Positions 9,597 through 19,000 of a stretch of 64,000 nucleotides of DNA are shown in pieces (position 1 is the stretch's first letter; each line of letters begins with the position of its first letter). The DNA comes from Bremerella sp. TYQ1 (GTDB lineage Bacteria; Planctomycetota; Planctomycetia; Pirellulales; Pirellulaceae), in the NCBI RefSeq assembly GCF_020150455.1, contig NZ_CP083740.1, positions 806,001 through 870,000 on the forward strand. Direction: 5' to 3'. The notes under the pieces were generated by a model. It was given only the letters and a program-made list of their open reading frames with translations. It was not told the DNA's origin and ran no database searches. A program made the translations under genes and the position numbers.

Positions 9597-12080
9597 CTAC
9601 TTGTAAGTCAGCTGACCGGAAGCGGTCGCATCAGCACTAGAAACCAGGCGGACCCAATAAGCTTGAAACGACTCTGGAAACGGATGTGTCACAGCGTTCC
9701 CAGGGGTGATGCTAAAGGTCTCGTAAGTGTGCCAGTTTCCTGTTCCATCGATATCAACTTCAACGCGGATATCGGTCGCTTGTTCGGCAGTTAGGGTAAG
9801 CGATTTCTGCTCGAAGCCTGTCATCAGGAAGGGATCGGACGGAACGCCTGCTTTGACTGGGCTGTTTTTCCATGGGCCGCCAACTCCGACCGGTTTGCCG
9901 AGCTTCCACAGATCGTCGATCACGCCTGCCCACAGCGAAACGCGTCCATCCTCTGAACGAATGATATGGTCGCCTGATGCGTCTGCGTTAACGCCGGTGA
10001 GAATCATCAATCCTCGATAGCTACAGAAGTCGTGGATTGCGAAGGGGTGACTGCAAACGGGACGAACTTTGGCGATTCCATCGGCATTGCGAGCAGGAAG
10101 TTCGTAGAAGATACCACCACAGTTGAACAAGTCACGCTCGGTGGCAACTTCACGAGCAATTCGCACGGGGCCGAACTTGTCATTCTCGGCAGCAGCCTCA
10201 GGATTTCGAGGTAAACGCCAACGGTTCCCTTCGTCATCCACATACAAGATGGAAGCCTCGTCGTATGTCAGCACATCCTTCGCCATCGGAGCATTCTCTT
10301 GCGTCCACTGGAAGGCCGGCATATCTTGCGAATTGGTCAGCTTAAGATCGCCGTCGAGTTCATAGAATGCCTGATGGACTGGCTTTCCGCCTTCGTATTG
10401 AGTGGCAGCGAATGCCATCGTTTGAAGCCGGTCTCCACGAACACGTACGACACCTTCGGAGTAGTTTTCCGACTGGTCATCACGCAAACCATTGAACACT
10501 TGAGAGGAATCTGGCTTGCGAACGTCGGGATTGGCGAACTGAAATTGGGCAGTGGCTTCCTGGCAGGACTGCTTCGTCGAAATCCGTAGCCAAACTCCTT
10601 TTTCCTCGGGAGCAAAGTCGTGCCAAATCGTCTCGCCGGCTGGCACCGTAATCGTTGTAAGCTCTTCCCATTGATTGTTGCCACGGGCGTCTACCTCTAA
10701 AAGGAAATCGACTGCGGTGTCTTCACCATGCGATAGGCATAGCGATCGCCGCTGAAACCCAGCGAAGAGATAGGGGTCGGACGGCGCGTTAGCAGCAACG
10801 TCATCAGCTTGCCACACTCCACCGCGGCCAAGAGATGCACCGAGGTGGTCGAGAATGTCCGTTGATGTAAACCACAAATTGGAGTGAGACTGCCCTGGGC
10901 CTGCCACTTTTCCCTTCGCTTTACGCGTATTCAAAAACTCGCTGTGGGCGGCATCATCGCAGCCGAAGACCAGTTGATCGTTCCAGAGGCAGTAGTCGCC
11001 GATCACTTTCAAGTAAGTCGAACGGGGCAAAATGCCAGCAGAGTTGTCTCGGGAGAATGTGCGGGGAAAATGCCAAAACATGCCATGCATGTTCATCACG
11101 AGATCGGTTTCGCCGATGTCATGGATTCTGGGCCATTCGGTATTCCAGCCATGAGCGCCGTCGTAGCAGTGCGATGCTTTAGGTAGGCGATAGGTGTACC
11201 ATTCTCCTTGATCCAGCAGCATCAGAATTAACGAGCGATGGTCCCAGCCGATCGCCCAAATTGGGTCGGTCTCGGGATTGGAATTTCCTGTTAGGTCGCC
11301 AGGGCCGCGGATGTCCGTGAACTGGTTGCGGCGAATGACCTTCCACTTGTTACTTTTCCCATCCCATTCGGCCAGACAGCCAGAAGGAATATCGGGACGC
11401 GTCTGAGCCAGCTTCGAGGCTTCGCCGTTGTTGGCATAAATCAATCGGCCCTGTCCCGAGTAGAGCCCTTTTCCGTGGTAGCCCGGCAAAGCGGCAAAAG
11501 GGATCTTATGGGCCGTTGGGTCATCACCTACTTTGCGCCCATGCGACTGATCGTCTTGAAATAGTTCTGTGACATCGAGCGTGTTCAAGTCGACTTCGTA
11601 GATGCCTTCTTCCATTGTGGCGAAGTAGACTTTGTTTTCGGGATCGGAAAGATGGCGAGCCGTTCCTGTTAAGCGACCTGGCATTTTCGTTGGCGGGATT
11701 ACACGCACGGCTCCTTCCGCGTCTATTACATAGGGGCCGATCACCAGCTGATTCGTTTCTTGATGAATCAGACGGTTGGCCGGAGTACCGCCGACACTTT
11801 CTTCGTGTATTTGCATATCGAGGTTTGGCGAAATGCTATACAGCTTGTCGGTTGAACCTTTGGGCATATGCGGAGCATAAGTGATCACCCACAGCTTGCC
11901 AGCCCAGGGAACGACCGCCCCTGTGCCACACTCCCCGTGATCGTTCCAATACGCAAGATGAGGATAGATCCCGCTGATACTGGGGTATTTGGGTGAAACA
12001 CTTTCCTGAGCCAGGCCAACGTGGGCTAAGCAGAGGGTGAGGCAAAGTGTCAGAAAAGAGACGAATCGTTCACGTGTCAT
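9597..12080 (-). CDS. Secreted propeller-like protein with internal duplication, unknown function
   Basis: An 827-residue protein with a signal peptide (1-24, ending VGLAQ). I do not recognise a named domain. The first 320 residues have the repetitive short-strand pattern of a beta-propeller (GKLWVIT, NKVYFAT, GRLIYAN, RSLILML). The second part is internally duplicated: residues about 402-516 and 716-827 align along GASLGRGGVW versus GKPVGVGGPW, PSDPYLFAGFQRRSL versus PSDPFLMTGFEQKSL, and a final beta-sandwich-like segment; the similarity may extend upstream (325-377 with 651-697). It lies 82 nt downstream of the DUF1080/heme gene on the same strand with a strong hairpin in between, so it is probably a separate transcript or a processed operon. 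A role in binding or degrading extracellular polymer is inference from the neighbours only. Confidence 0.7.
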   Translation of the reverse strand: MTRERFVSFLTLCLTLCLAHVGLAQESVSPKYPSISGIYPHLAYWNDHGECGTGAVVPWAGKLWVITYAPHMPKGSTDKLYSISPNLDMQIHEESVGGTPANRLIHQETNQLVIGPYVIDAEGAVRVIPPTKMPGRLTGTARHLSDPENKVYFATMEEGIYEVDLNTLDVTELFQDDQSHGRKVGDDPTAHKIPFAALPGYHGKGLYSGQGRLIYANNGEASKLAQTRPDIPSGCLAEWDGKSNKWKVIRRNQFTDIRGPGDLTGNSNPETDPIWAIGWDHRSLILMLLDQGEWYTYRLPKASHCYDGAHGWNTEWPRIHDIGETDLVMNMHGMFWHFPRTFSRDNSAGILPRSTYLKVIGDYCLWNDQLVFGCDDAAHSEFLNTRKAKGKVAGPGQSHSNLWFTSTDILDHLGASLGRGGVWQADDVAANAPSDPYLFAGFQRRSLCLSHGEDTAVDFLLEVDARGNNQWEELTTITVPAGETIWHDFAPEEKGVWLRISTKQSCQEATAQFQFANPDVRKPDSSQVFNGLRDDQSENYSEGVVRVRGDRLQTMAFAATQYEGGKPVHQAFYELDGDLKLTNSQDMPAFQWTQENAPMAKDVLTYDEASILYVDDEGNRWRLPRNPEAAAENDKFGPVRIAREVATERDLFNCGGIFYELPARNADGIAKVRPVCSHPFAIHDFCSYRGLMILTGVNADASGDHIIRSEDGRVSLWAGVIDDLWKLGKPVGVGGPWKNSPVKAGVPSDPFLMTGFEQKSLTLTAEQATDIRVEVDIDGTGNWHTYETFSITPGNAVTHPFPESFQAYWVRLVSSADATASGQLTYK

Positions 12081-12110
12081 GGGGCTCTTCTTTCGATGAG
12101 CTAGTCGCGT

Positions 12111-12144
12111 TTTCAGCGACGGTTAGGGGGCCCCGTCGCTGAAA
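12111..12144. terminator. 12-bp inverted-repeat hairpin between two minus-strand genes
   Basis: TTTCAGCGACGG and CCGTCGCTGAAA form a perfect 12-bp stem around a 10-nt G/C-rich loop. It lies 18 nt past the stop of the DUF1080/heme gene and 30 nt before the start codon of the next gene. No U-run follows on the minus strand, so it is either a Rho-aided terminator or a processing/stability element separating the two cistrons. Confidence 0.5.
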
Positions 12145-12162
12145 GAAGTTAAGAAGCTTGTG

Positions 12163-15100
12163 CTATTTGCCTTGGCGATATCGCTTGTCTTGAGGATTTC
12201 CGGCCGCCATCAGATAGTGCACCAGATCGCGAACTTCTTCAGGACTAAGCGGATTGAGCAAATCTTTAGGCATTTGAGAAACCGGAGATGGCTGAACTTC
12301 TTCGATTTCATCGCGTGAAACCTTAATCGGTTCGGCGTTAGGTTCATTGGGGAAGATGGTAACTTCGTCGCCATTTTCGACCATCAATCCTGTAACCACG
12401 CGTCCGGTATCCAGTAAAACAACCGACGAACCATATTGGTCGGAAATATGTTTGCTTGGTTCAACGATTGCTTCGACGACATAGCGTTGATCGAACTTGT
12501 GAGGAATACTTGTCAGGTCTGGGCCAATGTTGCCACCCAATGTTCCGAGGCGATGACACTTGCCACAGGTAGCGCTAAAGAATAGCGAACGACCTTTCTC
12601 GAAGTTCGGTTTTCCACGCACAGCTGCCATCGCAGTGTCGACCGTATACTGCTGACCAGGTCCTTCGATTTCCGCAATCGGAAAGTCGGGAACCGGATCG
12701 AAGTTCTCTCCGGTAATGGACTCGAGTGCTTTCCGTTCCGCATCGGTGCAATTTCCCAATGCCTCGTCGCGAATTCGCGTCAGATACCCGGAATAGCTCG
12801 CACCACCAGAAGCTTTTGCGGCTTCGTTTAGAAACGTGAAATATGCTTTGCGCTGCGGAATGGTCCATCCTTGCCGCATGTTGCGGAGGATGAACGCGTA
12901 GCCGATCTCTTTTGTGGGAGGATGGTTTTTGAGTAGCTCGTTTACGGTCCCGCCATAGCGTGCATTACGCGAAGCGAGCGTCGACCAATCTGGGATTTCA
13001 GGAGTCGATCGTTGCTCGATCAATGCCATCGTTTTGGCAATCACGCTTTCAGCTTTGAGGTAAGTCAACACGCGAATTAGCTCGGAATTGATATCGGCAT
13101 CGCTACTTGGAAGCAACCGATCAATCTGTCGAATGACCGCTTGGCGTTCCGCTTCTGTCGGAGCCCCAAGACGGATAAACGTCAACGCGTAGGCTCGAAG
13201 CAAACCCAGTAATTGGCTTTTGTTGAGTTCTTTGCCGTTAAGTGCCGAGAGGCTTTTTAGCAGGGGTTCGCGGTACTCTGGTTGGCCGCTACGAGCTAAT
13301 GCCACGGCAGCGGTTACTTTCGCTTGTGGGCTTACTTCCGAGAAGACACGCTGCGCCCAGCTATCTGGTGATTGGCTTTCGATTGCGACGCGGGCTGCAT
13401 TTCGGAGAAAGCGATCTTCGCTGTCCAAAAAAGGCCAGGCAGTTGCCACGGCTTGGTCGTCTTGAGCACCATGGAATGCCTCTAACTGTCGACGTTGCTT
13501 GCGAGCTTCGGCCGCTTCAGGATCGATGTCGGTAGGGGGGGCCGTCGACTCATTGCCAATGTATCGAACTCGGAACAAAGCCGATTGAGCTCCACGACCT
13601 CCGATGGCGAAGTACAACGCTCCATCTTTGCCGACAATCGCGTCGGTCACCGGAAGTGGCGAACCAAACGTAAACGGTTCGGCAGTGGCTTTGTAGCTGG
13701 CCCCGTCAGGCTTTAAATGAATGGCGTAAATGGTGCCGAATGTCCAGTCGAGAGCGAACAGTGCGTCCTGATAGCGAGAAGGAAAAGCGGTTCCCTTTCC
13801 CGAAACGACGCCCGTAGGTGAACCAGGGCCGATGTCGATCACGGGAGGTGCACTATCTTCGTAATAGGCCGGCCATTTGCCAGACCCGCTTCGCCAACCA
13901 TAGTCGGTACCGCTGGCAACGTGGCAGATTCTCGTCGGCCGATACCACGGCAGCCCTAGGTCCCATTCCATGTCGGCATCGTACGTAAAGACGTCTCCGA
14001 AACGATTACGGTCGATGTCGTACTGATTTCGGAAACCAATCGTATAAATGGTTTGCTCGTTGTTTTCGATGTTGAGTCGCGTTACCCAACCCCCGGGAGC
14101 CAACTTGCCACGTGCGTGGCCTCGGGCATCCCACATTCGTGGAAGCAAAAGATCTTCATCCCAGCTTGTCACGCGTGAGCCTGCATATTCACCCAGCGGG
14201 GCATGATTGCCGCCGTCCAAGTAGAGCCCTTCGCCATCTTCAGTGACAATGACGGCGTGGTTGCCATGCTCGCCACCACCGGTACCGCCAGGGATCGTTT
14301 CAGCTTTGTCGAGTTGGTCGTCACCGTCGGTGTCGGTCAAGCGATAAAGATGACCACCATTTCGGTGAACCCACAAGCTATCGAATGCCCAGATCATACC
14401 TTGAATGCCAGAAATCGATTCCAAAGAACCGACTGAAACTGGCTCGATCAGCGGAGACTCGTTTTCCCGAACGGTAATCCGAAAAAGGCCTGCTTTGCCC
14501 TGATCGGAGGCATAGAGCCGCCCTTTTAGATCTGTTGTCAACGAGACCCAGCTGCCCCGTTCTTTGGGAACGGTGTAGATGTGATCAACAACAAATCCAG
14601 GGGACGTCAAAATGTTCTTCGGATTGAGCGGGTCGGTGGCGCCCCCGTTGGCTTGTTGCGAACTGTAGTTGGGAATCCCCCACGGCGCATCGCCTAGCTT
14701 GCCTTTGACGACAGGAGCTTGCCAACTTTTATCGTTGAAGGCGACCGTTTGCCAACCTTTGGGTTTCGATTCACTTATCTTCCAACTCGGATCGGTCACG
14801 ATCGTTTGTTGCGAACCATCATTCAATTCCACGGTTAGCTTAACAACTAATGCGGCAACGCCCCCGTCATTTTGTCCCTCGACGGCAAGCAGGTTTTGCC
14901 CGGCTTGAAGTGATTTTGTCACGTCGAGTTCGATTGGCGATTCCCAGGCATTGGTGCTTTTGAGAGCTTTCCCGTTGATGAGCAGTTTCATTCGGTTATC
15001 GCACGTCGCGTAGATCCGCGCCTTCTTAGGTGCGGCCGATAGCTGGAATGGCTTACGAAAATACAGCTTGTGCCCATCGGGTGATTGCTTGGACCAAATC

Positions 15101-15924
15101 CACTGTGCTATCGGTTTGCTCTTTAACCACTCGTCGGTTGATTTCGGAGATAATTCCGGCGTCGCGTTCTCAGCCGAGGAGTCGGTTGGCGTGCCAGATG
15201 CAATTGCATCGGAAAGAATCTGCTTTGCTTCTTCTCCCGCCAATTTGCGGAGCAGCAAATTGCGGAACTCAACTTTCATCGGTGGACCGGCATGCAGTTG
15301 CAGACCAAGGGCCCCTTTCAGCAAAGCATCCTGGCTGTTATCGGTCACGTCGACGGTTGTCTTGCCGTTGACTTGATGAATTAGGCGATTGCCAACTGCG
15401 ACTATTCTCAGATCATTCCACTGGTCATCCGTCAGCGTCTCGTTGTCACCAACGGTTCCGGTAACTTCTTTCTTACCGTCTGACGAGATCGCCAGCTGTT
15501 GTCCTCTTGTGGCAATGATTCCTCGTCCCGTTTTCTCGCCGTAAAGCATGCCGAAGTATTCAGGCTTCGGGTGCAAGTCCGCTTGGTATCCCTTCAACGC
15601 CAAATTGTCTGCGTCGACAACTTCGCTGCGATACTGAACGCCAGAGTTATTTCCCTGGAAGCGAACTTTGCAGCGAAACTCGAAGTCGCCGACATCGCCT
15701 CCTTGCCAGATTAGAAAGGTATTCCCTTGAGTGGGATTATCTTTAGTGGTCTCGCCAACGATGGCTCCGTCTTGAACCGACCAGAACTTGTCGAGGCCTT
15801 TCCAGCCTGATAGATCCTTACCGTTGAACAAAACCTGAAAAGCTTCGTCGGCGGCAAATGTGGGAGCACTGAAAATGGAAAGAAGGAAAAACGAAAAGGC
15901 GAGGCGGAACGAAATAGTCTTCAT
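12163..15924 (-). CDS. Secreted DUF1080, dehydrogenase-like propeller and C-type heme protein
   Basis: A 1253-residue protein. The ATG at 15924 gives a clean signal peptide (MKTISFRLAFSFFLLSIFSA, cleavage near FAA); the longer frame begins with TTG and would bury it. Order: DUF1080/3-keto-disaccharide hydrolase-like domain (about 28-230, FNGKDLSGWKGLDKFWSVQD), a galactose-binding-like beta-sandwich (270-380), a sorbosone-dehydrogenase-like propeller (430-820, with GNHAV and FRNQYDIDRN), HEAT-like helices (830-1080) and a heme domain with CGKCH (about 1121) followed by the VEPSKHISDQY and LDTGRVVTGLM blocks of the Pirellula/Verrucomicrobium heme family (TIGR02603-type). It is probably a periplasmic redox protein acting on sugars, with DUF1080 as the carbohydrate-binding or hydrolytic part. 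It pairs with the next upstream gene, which has the same parts in another order. Confidence 0.88.
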   Translation of the reverse strand: MKTISFRLAFSFFLLSIFSAPTFAADEAFQVLFNGKDLSGWKGLDKFWSVQDGAIVGETTKDNPTQGNTFLIWQGGDVGDFEFRCKVRFQGNNSGVQYRSEVVDADNLALKGYQADLHPKPEYFGMLYGEKTGRGIIATRGQQLAISSDGKKEVTGTVGDNETLTDDQWNDLRIVAVGNRLIHQVNGKTTVDVTDNSQDALLKGALGLQLHAGPPMKVEFRNLLLRKLAGEEAKQILSDAIASGTPTDSSAENATPELSPKSTDEWLKSKPIAQWIWSKQSPDGHKLYFRKPFQLSAAPKKARIYATCDNRMKLLINGKALKSTNAWESPIELDVTKSLQAGQNLLAVEGQNDGGVAALVVKLTVELNDGSQQTIVTDPSWKISESKPKGWQTVAFNDKSWQAPVVKGKLGDAPWGIPNYSSQQANGGATDPLNPKNILTSPGFVVDHIYTVPKERGSWVSLTTDLKGRLYASDQGKAGLFRITVRENESPLIEPVSVGSLESISGIQGMIWAFDSLWVHRNGGHLYRLTDTDGDDQLDKAETIPGGTGGGEHGNHAVIVTEDGEGLYLDGGNHAPLGEYAGSRVTSWDEDLLLPRMWDARGHARGKLAPGGWVTRLNIENNEQTIYTIGFRNQYDIDRNRFGDVFTYDADMEWDLGLPWYRPTRICHVASGTDYGWRSGSGKWPAYYEDSAPPVIDIGPGSPTGVVSGKGTAFPSRYQDALFALDWTFGTIYAIHLKPDGASYKATAEPFTFGSPLPVTDAIVGKDGALYFAIGGRGAQSALFRVRYIGNESTAPPTDIDPEAAEARKQRRQLEAFHGAQDDQAVATAWPFLDSEDRFLRNAARVAIESQSPDSWAQRVFSEVSPQAKVTAAVALARSGQPEYREPLLKSLSALNGKELNKSQLLGLLRAYALTFIRLGAPTEAERQAVIRQIDRLLPSSDADINSELIRVLTYLKAESVIAKTMALIEQRSTPEIPDWSTLASRNARYGGTVNELLKNHPPTKEIGYAFILRNMRQGWTIPQRKAYFTFLNEAAKASGGASYSGYLTRIRDEALGNCTDAERKALESITGENFDPVPDFPIAEIEGPGQQYTVDTAMAAVRGKPNFEKGRSLFFSATCGKCHRLGTLGGNIGPDLTSIPHKFDQRYVVEAIVEPSKHISDQYGSSVVLLDTGRVVTGLMVENGDEVTIFPNEPNAEPIKVSRDEIEEVQPSPVSQMPKDLLNPLSPEEVRDLVHYLMAAGNPQDKRYRQGK

Positions 15925-16074
15925 GCGCAGGCAGGTTCGTCGGAGGGTATTGGGTGAATAGGGCAAGAGTCAGGCGGTCGGATAACGGCCTGACTATTCC
16001 TCTATCTTACCTCAGACGAAGCGTAAAAAAACGCGTGTGCGAAAAGAAAATTCCCCTCCAATGCCCCTTAGCGG

Positions 16075-19000
16075 CTAGTCTTGCGGCAGAACTTCCAGCT
16101 TGAAATTTCGGAATCGGACCTCGGTCGGGCCACCTGAATGCAATTGCAAGGCGAAGATACCCCGCTTTGCACCCTCATCATCATGAATCTTCACGCATGG
16201 TTGCCCGTTAATACGGGTCTCAATCTCAGAACCTTTGGCTATTATTTCGTAACGGTTCCATTGATCTGGCTTCAAATGGGCTTCACCAGATTTGTCCCAC
16301 AAAAGACCGCGGCCATGTTCTTCATAAAGCTTTCCCCACCATCCTGGGCCGATGTCAGCTTGATATCCTTTCACGGACCCGCCCGAAATCGGTTCGCTGC
16401 GGAATTGCACGCCGCTGTTGCCTTGGTTGTTCATCAGCTTGACTTCTAGGGAAAGATGGAAGTCTTCGGCGGCAATATCACTTATCAAAAAGCTGTTCTT
16501 GCTAATGCCCTTAGGGGCCTGGCCGACAATTTCGCCATTTTCGACGGACCAAAGCGATTCGTCACCTTCCCAGCCGCTAAGGTCTTTGCCGTTGAAAAGC
16601 TCGGAGGCGTTCTCCTCCGTAGCGAGCATCGGCGTTTGCGTTTTCGCTTGCAGGTAGGCGATCAACGAGCGAACTTCGTGCTGTGAAAAAGGGCGTAGCT
16701 GATCGTCTGGCATCATCGACTTATCGCTCAGACGTCGTTCTTCAATCTCCTCCTTGGGTAGTGTGAGAATATCTTCCGTTGTCTCCAGGACAATCGTTTT
16801 CGCGTCCTCTTGCCGAACGATCCCAGTAATGACACGTCCCGAGTCCAGCAAGATGATCGATGGCTGATATTCTTTTGCCATGACCGAACTTGGATCGACG
16901 ATGTTGCTAAGCAAATAGTCGAGGTTGGCGCGGTTCGAGCCTGTCAGGTCAGGTCCCACTTTCCTACCGAGACCATAAAGCGTGTGGCAACGCTGGCATG
17001 TTTTGGCAAAGATAGCTCGACCGAGTGCAGCGTCGGCTGCCGGAAGATTGCGATTAGTGGCCAGCTGTTTGTATTCTTCAATGAGCTTGGCTTTTTCTTC
17101 TGGCGTATCACGCACGGAACCCCAAACGGATCCAAGCTGAGCATTGATGGATTCATCTTCCAAGTTGGAGAGTTGGCGAACCAAGTCCGCGGACAAGTCG
17201 CTCGAAGCGATCTGTCCCTTTTGAAGTGCCGACATAAGTGCGCGGCCGTACATCGGGCGAGAGCAAAGAGTCATCAATGCGATTCGCTTTTCGCGAGGTC
17301 GCATCGCATCGTAGTGTTCAAGAATTGCCTGAGGGGTCTTCGTGTCATCGTACTGAGCCAATCCCGTAAGTGCCGTTTCACGAAGGTCGGGATTGGCAAG
17401 CAAACCCTGTAGAGTCTCGGGAAGTTTTGGATCGCCTGCCGATAAAAGCGCTTTTAGTGCCCCGATTCGCTTAGAGCTATTGGCTTGGGCGTCGTTGGCA
17501 ATCGCATGCATGCGGGAGAAGGCTTGTGGATCTCCAAAAGTTACCCCAAGTGCGGTTGCTTCCATAGCGACTTGTTCGTTTGGGGTGGTCATTAACTTCG
17601 AGCCCACTTCTTTCCAGGGCGTAGGCATGGCCACGTGACGTTGGCCGGCTAACGCAGATCGCATTGCTTTCAGAAACGTCATCTGCGTCGATGCATCGTC
17701 GACGCTTGAAAGTCCTTTTACGAGAGTGGCGAGCGATTCTTGAGAGTCTCCACTGCCGATGCGACGTAACATGAAGTTGCTTAAAGCTGGTATCGATTCG
17801 CCTGCGTTCAATCCCAGTGCAAGAGCGCGTTCTGGAGATTCTTCCGCAAGCGGTTCGGCGGCGTACCAATACATTAGGGGGAGATTATGATCATCCGCAT
17901 CTTCGGCATGACTAGCGAGCGCCGATAAAATATCCCAACGTGAATTCAATGGCATTCGCTGTAGAGCCGACGCCAAATAGAGTCGCACGACCGGAGAAGG
18001 ATCTTCCTTGGCGAGGCGGAGCATCGTTTGATAGAGTTGCTTGTCAGGTTGAGGGTCCGTTTCCAGTGCCAGTTGAATGGCCCATCCACGGATGTAAGGA
18101 TGACGATCATTGGTCATCTTTTCGATCGATGAATTGTTCAACGCGTTGATTACATGAAGAACCCAGTAGGCTCGCAATCGACGCGTTGGATCTTCGTGAG
18201 TCGCGGCAATGTCCTGCAGACGTGTTTCCGCCTCAGGAGCCAACTTACTGGAAGCGGCGCGATGCTGAAGTTCTTTTCTCGCGTGACGGACGTACCAGTC
18301 GTTGGAATGCAGCGTAAACTCTGCCAATTCCATGTCGGTACTCTTCGTCAGATCAACCTGCACCGGATTGTTTTCGCCGTAGGAAATTTTATAGACACGA
18401 CCATTGCTGCGGTCGTGGGCTGCCACGTTATGATTATGGCACGCTTGCATGTCGTACCAGTCAATCATGTAGGCGTTGCCATCGGGCAGATAGCGAATGT
18501 TCAAGATCTGGGACGCCCGGTCTCCTGTCAGTAAGAAGTCGGGAGCATGACTGCCGACATATCCAGAACCTTCAGGCTTTAGTATGTCGACGTTTAAACG
18601 CTGACCATGAATGTTGTTCATGAAGATCTGGCCACGATACTTCTCAGGCCAGCGATCTCCCAGGTAAATCATCGCGCCTGCGTGGGCATGTCCGCCGCCC
18701 GCTTCATCGGACTTGTTGTTCCCGCTATGAGGTGTCGAACCAAGATAGTGGAGATGGTCCGCGATCGTTTTTATGTCGTCGTACGTATGAGTATTGAAGT
18801 GCGAGCCTGCTTGTCGTTGGTAGCGGGCTCCTTGGATCATGTGATAAAGATGCGGAATCACACAGGCCGTGGCGAACGCTTGTCCGTAGTCATTGAAATC
18901 GACGCCCCAAGGATTGCTAGTACCGTGACAGAAAACATCGAACTCGTGGCGAACAGGGTGGTAGCGCCAGATACCTGCGTTGATACGTTGCCGTTCTGAG

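Noticed and set aside
15925..15966. TTG-started N-terminal extension of the DUF1080/heme protein
   Set aside because: The ATG at 15924 begins a textbook signal peptide; the extension would bury it.
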